Assembly (NCBI GenBank): GCA_021823365.1
Contig: JAKAOD010000253.1
Location: 1-5,299 of the forward strand
Length of the DNA: 5,299 bases
DNA from: Actinomycetes bacterium
Lineage (GTDB): Bacteria; Actinomycetota; Acidimicrobiia; Acidimicrobiales; Bog-793
Direction: 5' to 3'
Made by a program: the position numbers and the translations under genes. Positions 1 through 5,299 of the stretch are shown piece by piece. Within the stretch, counting starts at the first letter, position 1. Each line of letters opens with the position of its first letter. The notes under the pieces were generated by a model. That model saw only the letters and a list, made by a program, of their open reading frames with translations. It had not been told where the DNA came from and made no database searches.

Positions 1-1967
1 ACATCACAGTCGATGTTAAAATTGGAGTTGTCGCGGATCTGATCACCGTTCTCTGGTCCGGTAAGGATAACGGTAAGATCGTGATTGGTGATGGTGTTGT
101 GCGCGATCGTGACGTTGGAGCCCCTCGAGTACCAGGAGGTGATCCCAATCCCACCCCAGGCCCAGTATCCGCTTGCATCGGGCCCCGAGCCGGCGGGCCA
201 GTGGTTGCTCTTGACCACGTTCCACTCGATGTCGACGTTGTCCGAACCCGGCTGAGTGCCGCCGCCTGCGCCACAGGGGGCCGGACCCTGCTCGAGGGCG
301 ATGCCGTTCCCGTTGTCCTGGACGAGGTCGTGGCTGATCGTGACGTGGTTTGCGTTGCAAAGGGCGATGCCGAAGGCGTTAGCGCTCGTCGACTTGGTGT
401 TGTTGTAGTTCTGGACCACAAAGCCCTCGACGGTCACGCCATCTGCCGGGGAGACGATCGAAATGCCCGTGCTTGGATTGTCGCCGCCGTCGAGGACGGG
501 GGCGTTTGGCCCAGGACCTGCGGTGCTCGCGCTCCCCGGATCACCGAGCAGGGTGAGGCTCTTGTCGATCTTCACCTGTTCGCTGTAGGTGCCCACCGAC
601 GCCTGGATCGTGTCGCCTGCGGTGGCCGCGGTAACCGCCGCCTGGATCGAGGCGAACTTTGCACCGCTTGTCGTGTCGGTGACGGGAGCGAAGTCAGCAC
701 CGCTCGTCGCACCGAGCGGGGGGGCAGCCAACAGCCAGGGCGCAAAGGTCACAGCGCTTGTGGTGACGGCGCTTATGACGGGAACCCCCTGTGAGCCGAC
801 GTTGTAGGTGTTTGCACTCGTCGTCGGACCGTTCGCGCTTCCCCACCAGTTATCCGTGGCGCTGAGCGTGCCGCTGCTCGCGTTGTTGGCCAGGCCGGCA
901 CTGGTGTCACCCGTGATGCTGTTGTACTGGACTGCGATGCCCGCCCCGAGCGAGCCGGGCGACGCGTTCGCCTGGCCGATGCCGATGCCCTCGTAGCTCC
1001 CCGAGAGAACGTTGCCGCTCACGGTGATGTTCGACTGGTCGGTGTTGAACAGGCAGAGCGCACAGTTGCGACCGCTGACCTGACCTGCCGTGGAGGCCGG
1101 ACCTGAACTGGATCCGTTGCCGGCGTTCGTCACCTGGTTGCCCGTCACGGTGTCACCGGTGCCGTAGGCGACCTGGATCCCCTCTTCAGGGACGCTGCTC
1201 ACCGTGTTGGCCGTGACGACGTTGCTCGCCTCGTCACCCTGGCTCGTCCCGGTGAGGATGATCCCGGCCCAGGAGGTGTTCGACACGGAGTTCCCCTCGA
1301 TAATGCTGTCGCTGAGGTTGCCGAGGAACATCCCGTCACGTGCCGTGTTGTTCCCGGTGACGTTCGAGATCGTGTTGCCGACGATGTCGAAGTTGGTCCC
1401 GAGCGGGCTCGCGAGCCCGGGGTTGCCGTGATAGCCGATTGCCTCGTCGGTGCTGGTGCTGAAGGTGTTGTCCTTGATCGTCACGTCACCAGCGCCATAG
1501 CCGCCGACGGTGATCACGCCGTTGTAGCCCTGCCCGGTCACGTTCGCAAAGTGAAAACCCTCGATCGTCACCCCCGTCACACCGTCCGCCGGGGTGGTCG
1601 TGTTGTAGAGGGTGAAGATCGGTCCCGCTCCGCTCAGCGTCACGAGTCCCGACGCTTCGAGGGTCACTTGCTGGAACAGGTCGATCCCGCCGCTCGGCGG
1701 GGCGTAGGTACCCGCGCAGACTTGGATCGTGTCACCAGAGACCGCGGCTGTGACCGCGGACTGGATGGTCGAGTACGCGGCCGTCGAGCACGAGGTGTCT
1801 CCGCTACCAGAGACCCCGGCATTCGCCACGTACAGCGTCGTGATCGGCGTCGCGCTGGCTGGCCAACTCGCCGAAGCCGAAACCAGGAAACCGATCGGCA
1901 AGGCCAGAGTGACGAGCAGCAATGGCATGAGCAGGCGCGGGAGACGAACGCTCCGAGCCCGCGACAC
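1..1967 (-). CDS. Secreted right-handed parallel beta-helix repeat protein, two tandem modules (3' end outside window)
   Basis: The frame is open from the GTG at 1967-1965 to the left edge, at least 655 codons with no stop. The start is supported by a GGAGG site at 1980-1976, 8 bases upstream. Residues 1-39 look like a Sec signal peptide: Arg-rich start, hydrophobic stretch at about 12-33, and possible Ala-Ser-Ala cleavage sites at 31-33 and 37-39. The mature part is rich in Gly, Asn, Thr, Ser and Val, with repeated patterns of the type xVTVxGNxI, typical of NosD/pectate-lyase-like beta helices. Two modules are visible. Each begins with a related segment, TIQSAVTAA..GDTIQVCAGTY at about 67-88 and SIQAAVTAA..GDTIQASVGTY at about 440-461. 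Module one ends with DNWWGSANGP at 372-381, a common end motif of such helices, followed by a linker ending FAPWL. C60/C84 and the CALC at 302-305 could form disulfides. Substrate is unknown: it may be an adhesin, a polysaccharide lyase/epimerase or a surface protein. The fold is confident, the function is not. Confidence 0.88.
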   Translation of the reverse strand, partial: MSRARSVRLPRLLMPLLLVTLALPIGFLVSASASWPASATPITTLYVANAGVSGSGDTSCSTAAYSTIQSAVTAAVSGDTIQVCAGTYAPPSGGIDLFQQVTLEASGLVTLSGAGPIFTLYNTTTPADGVTGVTIEGFHFANVTGQGYNGVITVGGYGAGDVTIKDNTFSTSTDEAIGYHGNPGLASPLGTNFDIVGNTISNVTGNNTARDGMFLGNLSDSIIEGNSVSNTSWAGIILTGTSQGDEASNVVTANTVSSVPEEGIQVAYGTGDTVTGNQVTNAGNGSSSGPASTAGQVSGRNCALCLFNTDQSNITVSGNVLSGSYEGIGIGQANASPGSLGAGIAVQYNSITGDTSAGLANNASSGTLSATDNWWGSANGPTTSANTYNVGSQGVPVISAVTTSAVTFAPWLLAAPPLGATSGADFAPVTDTTSGAKFASIQAAVTAATAGDTIQASVGTYSEQVKIDKSLTLLGDPGSASTAGPGPNAPVLDGGDNPSTGISIVSPADGVTVEGFVVQNYNNTKSTSANAFGIALCNANHVTISHDLVQDNGNGIALEQGPAPCGAGGGTQPGSDNVDIEWNVVKSNHWPAGSGPDASGYWAWGGIGITSWYSRGSNVTIAHNTITNHDLTVILTGPENGDQIRDNSNFNIDCD

Positions 1968-1971
1968 GCGC

Positions 1972-1980
1972 CTCACCTCC
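1972..1980 (-). promoter_or_regulatory. Shine-Dalgarno site of the beta-helix gene, containing the glycosyltransferase stop codon
   Basis: On the minus strand GGAGGTGAG lies 1980-1972. The GGAGG core is 8 bases before the GTG start at 1967. The TGA at 1975-1973 is the stop codon of the upstream glycosyltransferase frame, so termination and initiation sites overlap, which would suit translational coupling. An in-frame GTG at 1976-1974 lies inside the site itself and is therefore an unlikely start. Confidence 0.7.
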
Positions 1981-2581
1981 AAGCTCCAAGCGCTGCACCC
2001 TTGGTCGCGGTCAGCCATCGTTGGCTCCGCTTGAGACGAGAGGTGTCGCTGACCTCCCCGACGCGTGGCGTCCCGGCTCTCACAAGCCTTGCTCGACGAC
2101 CCATGAGCTGTCCTTTCTCGTCTCTCGTCCTTCCCACCCACCGCCGCTGCAGCCCGAGCCTGCTCACGTGCCAGAGCGCCTCGAAGACGGTGTGGGCCGG
2201 CGTCTTCGTGCTGCCTTCCCGCCGGTCGACGAAGCGGATGGGCACCTCGATCACGGACGCTCCCGCCCTACGGAAGCCGTCCCGGTAGGCCGTGCCGAGG
2301 CCCGATCTTCCCGGCCTCGCCAGCACGCTGATCCCGCCGAGGCGGGTGCCCGCGGCCCGCGCCAGCCCCGCCGTGCCATCCGGGCTCGCGTCGTCGACCA
2401 CGAGGATGTGCGCATCGGGAAGGGATGCCCGAACTGCGCGGAGCACCCGGTCGATGGTCGCCGCCTCGCCGTAGGTCGGCAGGATCACGAGCACGTCGCG
2501 CGGCCCTGGCCGCTCGTCGATGGGCGTCGCTGACCGTGCCGATTCCCGCAGACCCTCGTGCGCCTTCGTGACGGCTTGCAC
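1973..2581 (-). CDS. GT2 glycosyltransferase, polyprenol-phosphate mannose synthase-like, with internal deletion
   Basis: The 202-residue product begins like a Dpm1/Ppm1 family enzyme, which moves mannose from GDP-mannose to polyprenol phosphate on the inner face of the membrane. Visible motifs are VLVILPTYGEAATI at about 30-43, ILVVDDASPDGT at 59-70 and SGLGTAYRDGF at 93-103. The next recognisable block, IEVPIRFVDRREGS at 111-124, normally lies roughly 100 or more residues further on, near the end of the catalytic domain. The central part, with the second Asp motif (usually of the form DADxSHDP) that binds metal and nucleotide sugar, is absent, so activity is doubtful. The residues after about 145 resemble nothing I know and have weaker GC bias at third positions; they may be read-through into former spacer. 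The GTG at 2581 is chosen because GGGAGG lies 9 bases upstream. An ATG at 2656 would add 25 residues including a low-complexity AVAVAV stretch. The frame follows the EAL gene and ends in the ribosome site of the beta-helix gene. It may be a pseudogene. Confidence 0.75.
   Translation of the reverse strand: MQAVTKAHEGLRESARSATPIDERPGPRDVLVILPTYGEAATIDRVLRAVRASLPDAHILVVDDASPDGTAGLARAAGTRLGGISVLARPGRSGLGTAYRDGFRRAGASVIEVPIRFVDRREGSTKTPAHTVFEALWHVSRLGLQRRWVGRTRDEKGQLMGRRARLVRAGTPRVGEVSDTSRLKRSQRWLTATKGAALGAWR
2255..2266 (-). other. Apparent in-frame deletion junction in the glycosyltransferase gene
   Basis: The residues GFRRAG (codons ending at 2261) run directly into ASVIEVPIRF (from 2260). In polyprenol-phosphate mannose synthases the first block lies early in the catalytic domain and the second near its end. 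There is no room in the window for the missing part in any frame. The RRAG at the join could belong to either side, so recombination between short repeats is possible. That mechanism is inference. Confidence 0.6.
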
Positions 2582-2590
2582 CGGATTCCG

Positions 2591-2596
2591 CCTCCC
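2591..2596 (-). promoter_or_regulatory. Shine-Dalgarno site deciding the glycosyltransferase start
   Basis: GGGAGG on the minus strand at 2596-2591 is 9 bases before the GTG at 2581. The competing ATG at 2656 has only AGGTGG almost touching it, too close for a normal ribosome site. This favours the shorter protein, though a leaderless start at 2656 cannot be excluded. Confidence 0.45.
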
Positions 2597-2603
2597 GCCT
2601 CGC

Positions 2604-2621
2604 GCGACCGCGACCGCGACC
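2604..2621. repeat. Three tandem copies of a 6-base unit (GCGACC)
   Basis: Three perfect copies of GCGACC (plus strand) lie between the two candidate starts of the glycosyltransferase. If translated from the ATG at 2656 they give AVAVAV. Being a multiple of three, copy-number change would not shift the frame. Confidence 0.6.
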
Positions 2622-2667
2622 GCGTGTGCCCGCTCCGCCTCTCGGTGAAGGTGCATGCCACCTACAT

Positions 2668-2683
2668 GCTACTTATACGTAGC
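2668..2683. repeat. Short inverted repeat over the EAL gene stop codon
   Basis: GCTAC-TTATAC-GTAGC is a perfect 5-base inverted repeat with a 6-base spacer. It covers the TAA stop of the EAL gene (2675-2673) and is a small AT-rich patch in GC-rich DNA. On the minus strand it includes TATAAG, which resembles a -10 box about 15 bases before the ATG at 2656, but I see no correctly spaced -35. The stem is too short and lacks a T-run, so it is not a convincing terminator. Confidence 0.3.
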
Positions 2684-3656
2684 GCGCGCGGCAAGCGGGC
2701 GGCGCGACGCCGCGCTGGTCGACGGCGACGCAGAAGTGCGGGTCGGTGCAGGAGACCGAGTTGAGGACGAGGTCGAGGGGGTCCTGCGGTTCGAGAAGGC
2801 ATGCTTCGGCAGGAGGGGGAAGACCGAGCGCGGAATGACCCGCATCGTTGGTAGTGGTGCGGGCGGGCCGAAGTGGTGCCCCTGGCCGTAGGTGGCGCCC
2901 GCGAAGCTGGCGATGAGGAGGTCCTCGGGGCCTTCGACCCGCTCGGCGAGGATCATCGCCCCCGTGTGCTCGGCATAGGTGCGTGCGTGCGCCGTCAGTC
3001 ATGCTCGCGACCTGCGACGCGTCGCTCTGGAGGCGTCGCAGGTCGAGCTTGAGCACATCGGGGAGAACGAGCGGCAGGAGGGCGAGGGTGGTGGGGGACG
3101 CTTCCGCGTTCTCGATCACGACGCCCCAGCCGACGTCGTGGGCGGCGGCCAGGGCCTCGAGAAGCCGTGCAGGGGTAGCGGTCAGAGAGCCTTCCTTCGT
3201 CTCGATCATGACTCGCAGGTGTTCGAGCGCCTGTCTGGCAGAACCGAGCAGGTCAGGTGGGCAAGGCGCGAGCAGCGTCTCGGGCTCGAAGTTGAGGAAG
3301 ATTGTCATCGACGGGTGGAGGCCGGCATCGAGCGCGGCCCCGCAGGCCGCCGCGGCGCAGATCCAGTCGAGCTCGACCAACCTGCCGGCGAGCCGTCCCG
3401 CGCGAAGCAGGTCAAGCGGTGCCTCGAGACGACTTCCTGCGGGCCCTCGCGTGAGCGCCTCGTAGCCGACGACCTCGGCGGTCTCCAGGTGGACGATCGG
3501 CTGGAAGAGGGTGTCCACCTGTCGAGCGGCGGTGACTGCGTTGGCCTTGGCGACGAGAGCGGAGGCATCGTCCTCGGCGAGCCCCAGAACCTCGCCGCGA
3601 GCGATCGGCGCACTGCGGTTGCGCGGCACTTCCCGTCCTGGTTCTTCTGCGCTCAC
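2673..3656 (-). CDS. EAL-domain protein, degenerate active site, probably with two compensating frameshifts
   Basis: EAL domains hydrolyse cyclic di-GMP, or bind it when degenerate. The domain begins near residue 45: LFQPIVHLETAEVVGYEALTRGP at 50-72 holds the EAL signature (E66-A67-L68). Asn122 in FLNFEP, E152 in MIETKEGS and K203/D205 in VLKLDLRRLQ match further conserved positions. The usual Asp-Asp pair of the DDFG-type loop is replaced by E182-N183 in VIENAEAS, so catalysis is doubtful. After residue 219 the frame turns Arg/Pro-rich and loses homology. The missing motifs, LAERVE and YGQGHHFGPPAPLP, are found in another frame at 2999-2810. The original frame regains coding character at about 2795 (EPQDPLDLVLN) and stops at 2673. 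The reading frame is open throughout despite this. There is no signal peptide or membrane segment, so it is cytoplasmic. The GTG at 3656 is the first start after an in-frame TAG at 3668-3666, but has no clear ribosome site. It is divergent from the GGDEF gene and lies 91 bases from the preferred glycosyltransferase start. Confidence 0.8.
   Translation of the reverse strand: MSAEEPGREVPRNRSAPIARGEVLGLAEDDASALVAKANAVTAARQVDTLFQPIVHLETAEVVGYEALTRGPAGSRLEAPLDLLRAGRLAGRLVELDWICAAAACGAALDAGLHPSMTIFLNFEPETLLAPCPPDLLGSARQALEHLRVMIETKEGSLTATPARLLEALAAAHDVGWGVVIENAEASPTTLALLPLVLPDVLKLDLRRLQSDASQVASMTDGARTHLCRAHGGDDPRRAGRRPRGPPHRQLRGRHLRPGAPLRPARTTTNDAGHSALGLPPPAEACLLEPQDPLDLVLNSVSCTDPHFCVAVDQRGVAPPACRARYV
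2795..2999 (-). other. Out-of-frame segment carrying the C-terminal EAL motifs
   Basis: Read one base later than the main frame, this stretch encodes LTAHARTYAEHTGAM, ILAERVEGPEDLLIASF, GATYGQGHHFGPPAPLP and then VIPRSVFPLLPKHAF. These match the last part of an EAL domain (AEGVE and QGxxFGxP motifs). Third codon positions here are strongly G or C in this frame. Entry needs a +1 shift, placed between the TGA at 3001-2999 and about 2985. Exit needs a -1 shift at about 2790-2810. The two shifts cancel. Confidence 0.75.
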
Positions 3657-3893
3657 GACCGAGCTCTACGGTTGGCAGCGCGCAGGACTGTGTCCGTTGG
3701 GGAGTATCCGCTCGGGGATCTCCTTCTTGGCTCAAGTTCTCGACCGGCGGCGTCGTTGTCCGAGACATGAGGACTCGGGGTCCGTGCTCTGCCGGCGGGT
3801 CGCGGGCTGTCGCGTCACGCACATCCTGGCCCGATGACTGTTCGATCCGTTGTCGTGACCCTGACGCGCCTCGGTGAAGTGAAGGAGACAGCC
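3657..3893. other. Divergent intergenic region between EAL and GGDEF genes
   Basis: This gap of 237 bases should hold the promoters of both divergent genes. I see no convincing -35/-10 pair on either strand and no clear operator. A 7-base inverted repeat, CGCGTCA at 3811-3817 and TGACGCG at 3862-3868, is present with a 44-base spacer, but such a pair could arise by chance in GC-rich DNA. No small gene with coding character was recognised. Confidence 0.5.
3881..3887 (+). promoter_or_regulatory. Shine-Dalgarno site of the PAS-GGDEF gene
   Basis: GAAGGAG ends 6 bases before the GTG at 3894-3896. This is a near-ideal ribosome site and decides the start, since the frame's N-terminal codons contain no better-placed start. 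Confidence 0.8.
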
Positions 3894-5299
3894 GTGAGCG
3901 GGGCGGGCAAGACCGCAGGGAGATCCGCGACCGGTGGCGTCGGTCAGCCGTCGCGCCGCAGCGTCGTACCGGACCACGCGCTCCTCCCGTTCAGGGATCC
4001 GCGCCTTTGGGCAGTCGGGGCGATGGTCGTCTCCGTCGCGCTGGTCCATCTTCTCGCCGATCTCGCGCAGGACCGGGGAGCATTCCCGCCCCCCGGCTTC
4101 GTGTGGATCCTCCTCTTCCTGGTGCCGACCGTCTACGCGGGCACGAGCTTCGGTCTCGTCGGCTCGCTCGCGACCGCGGCGAGCGGGGTCGTCGCGGTGC
4201 TGCCCGATCTGCTGCTCGCTTCGCACACCAGAACCGAGGCGTGGGGTGGGTGGTCCGCGGTTGCCATCGTGATCGTCGTTGCGGGCCTGCTCGGCAACCG
4301 CTTCGAGCAGGAGCGTCGACTGCGCGAGCAGATGGTCGAGGCCGAGCGCGACCGGATCATGGGTATCGTCGACGGGCAGCCCCTCACTTGGCGCCATCTC
4401 TTCGACGCCCTCCCCGCTGGCGTCGTCCTCGTCGACGCCAGGGGGGCGATCAAGGACGTAAACGCCCACCTCGAGAGACTCTCGGGGTACCGACGGGACG
4501 AGCTCGTCGACAACGAGGTCGAGGTGCTCGTGCCCAAGAGGTTGCGAGACCGCCACGCGGGGCAGCGAACTGAGCTTGCCGGAACCTCCCTGGTCCGGCC
4601 GCCCGGAGCGCGTCCGGGCTTCCAGTTGGAGCGTCAGGACGGCACCGAGGTTCCGGTCGACGTGACCCTCGCTGGGCTCGAGGGCACCCCGTTGCAAATC
4701 GCCATGGTTCTTGACGACAGCGCGCGAGTCGAGGCCGAACGCGCCCGGGTCGTCGCGGAGCGGCACTTTCGGCTCGCGTTCGAGAACAATGTCGCCGGCA
4801 TGGCCATCGCCGACCTCGAGGGCCGCCTCCTCGACGTCAACCGCTCCTACTGCACCATGCTTGGGGTCGCCGCCGCGGACGTCCTCGGGCAGGACCTCCT
4901 CGAGCTCACGCACCCGGAGGACCGAGCCGCGACGGCAGAGCTGCACCGGCGGCTCATCGCCGGGGAGATCGAACATGCGGAGTACACCAAGCGGTACCTG
5001 CGCAGCGACCGCCAGGTCGTGCTCGCCAGCCTCCTGACCGGGATCGTGCGGGACGAGGGCGGTGTCCCGATGCTGCTCGTCGCATCGGTGAGAGACATCA
5101 CCGAGGAGCGGGCACTCGCCGACCAGCTCTCCCACCAGATCCGCCACGACCCGCTCACCGGGCTCCCGAACCGGACGCTGTTCGAGGAGCGCCTCGCGCA
5201 GGCCGCTGCCAGGCAGGGGACACCGGGCCGGTGCGCGCTGGTGCTGCTCGACCTCGATGACTTCAAGGAGGTGAACGACACGCTTGGCTACGACATCGG
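3894..5299 (+). CDS. Membrane-anchored PAS-PAS-GGDEF protein, putative diguanylate cyclase (3' end outside window)
   Basis: The frame is open from GTG 3894 to the right edge, 468 codons without a stop. After a basic N-terminus, about four hydrophobic segments (roughly residues 38-57, 68-85, 87-108, 119-135) form a membrane anchor or sensor. Charged, probably helical residues 136-160 link to PAS domain one (about 167-275: HLFDALPAGVVLVDARG, LERLSGYRRDELV, and the PKRLRDRHAGQR motif common in such PAS domains). PAS two spans about 288-403 (FRLAFENNVAGMAIADLEG, HPEDR, ending VRDITEERAL). The GGDEF domain starts at 417 with RHDPLTGLPNRTLFEERL and LVLLDLDDFKEVNDTLGYDI, where the Asp of LDLDDFK corresponds to the metal-binding Asp. 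The GGDEF signature itself, which decides whether it makes c-di-GMP from GTP, lies beyond the window, as would any EAL domain after it. What the PAS domains sense is unknown. It is transcribed away from the EAL gene, probably from the shared gap. Confidence 0.92.
   Translation, partial: MSGAGKTAGRSATGGVGQPSRRSVVPDHALLPFRDPRLWAVGAMVVSVALVHLLADLAQDRGAFPPPGFVWILLFLVPTVYAGTSFGLVGSLATAASGVVAVLPDLLLASHTRTEAWGGWSAVAIVIVVAGLLGNRFEQERRLREQMVEAERDRIMGIVDGQPLTWRHLFDALPAGVVLVDARGAIKDVNAHLERLSGYRRDELVDNEVEVLVPKRLRDRHAGQRTELAGTSLVRPPGARPGFQLERQDGTEVPVDVTLAGLEGTPLQIAMVLDDSARVEAERARVVAERHFRLAFENNVAGMAIADLEGRLLDVNRSYCTMLGVAAADVLGQDLLELTHPEDRAATAELHRRLIAGEIEHAEYTKRYLRSDRQVVLASLLTGIVRDEGGVPMLLVASVRDITEERALADQLSHQIRHDPLTGLPNRTLFEERLAQAAARQGTPGRCALVLLDLDDFKEVNDTLGYDI

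Noticed and set aside
81..794. Long plus-strand open frame of about 237 codons, and other plus-strand frames to about 2533
   Set aside because: They are antisense shadows of the beta-helix and glycosyltransferase genes; composition is Arg/Val/Asp-skewed with no domain, while the minus strand shows clear motifs.
2668..2683. Rho-independent terminator after the EAL gene
   Set aside because: The stem is only 5 bases and no T-run follows on either strand.
3690..3745. Possible promoter for the EAL gene (TTGAGC with GATACT on the minus strand)
   Set aside because: The spacing is about 21 bases, too long for a usual promoter, and the boxes match poorly.
2979..3770. Plus-strand open frame of 263 codons opposite the EAL gene
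   Set aside because: The complementary strand encodes conserved EAL motifs with GC-rich third positions; the plus-strand product has none.
3814..3823. GTCACGCACA in the divergent gap, identical to a stretch seen in c-di-GMP-I (GEMM) riboswitches
   Set aside because: The other conserved parts of the riboswitch (the GGGACGCAAAGCC-type block and the tetraloop-receptor pairing) are absent between here and the GGDEF start, so it is most likely chance.
3732..5147. Minus-strand open frame of 471 codons
   Set aside because: It is the shadow of the plus-strand PAS-PAS-GGDEF gene, which has clear domains and a strong ribosome site; the shadow product is highly charged and unrecognisable.

Overview
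This is a GC-rich window with GC-biased third codon positions, many GTG starts and strong Shine-Dalgarno sites. The style of its EAL, PAS and GGDEF proteins fits an actinobacterium, possibly an Acidimicrobiia-like lineage. That assignment is inference: there is no rRNA or marker gene here. No tRNA, CRISPR array, transposase or integrase was seen.

The layout is two divergent transcription directions from a gap at about 3657-3893. Leftwards (minus strand) run three closely spaced genes: an EAL-domain protein (3656-2673), a shortened GT2 glycosyltransferase of the polyprenol-phosphate mannose synthase type (about 2581-1973), and a large secreted right-handed beta-helix protein (from 1967 off the left edge, at least 655 codons). 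Rightwards (plus strand) runs a membrane-anchored PAS-PAS-GGDEF protein (from 3894 off the right edge, at least 468 codons). The two largest genes are both cut by the window ends, so neither shows a stop codon here.

Functionally this looks like a cyclic di-GMP signalling pair, a putative synthase and a putative phosphodiesterase or sensor, back to back. The EAL side is followed by a glycosyltransferase-like gene and a secreted surface or extracellular beta-helix protein. A c-di-GMP-controlled cell-surface or exopolysaccharide function is a reasonable guess but is not shown by the sequence.

The most notable observation is that the middle genes carry lesions. The glycosyltransferase has lost, in frame, the central part of its catalytic domain, including the second Asp motif. 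The EAL gene appears to hold a +1 shift near 2985-3000 and a compensating -1 shift near 2790-2810, so its conserved C-terminal EAL motifs lie out of frame; its double-Asp motif is also replaced by Glu-Asn. These could be real gene decay or assembly errors. I did not find convincing evidence of a wholly new system.
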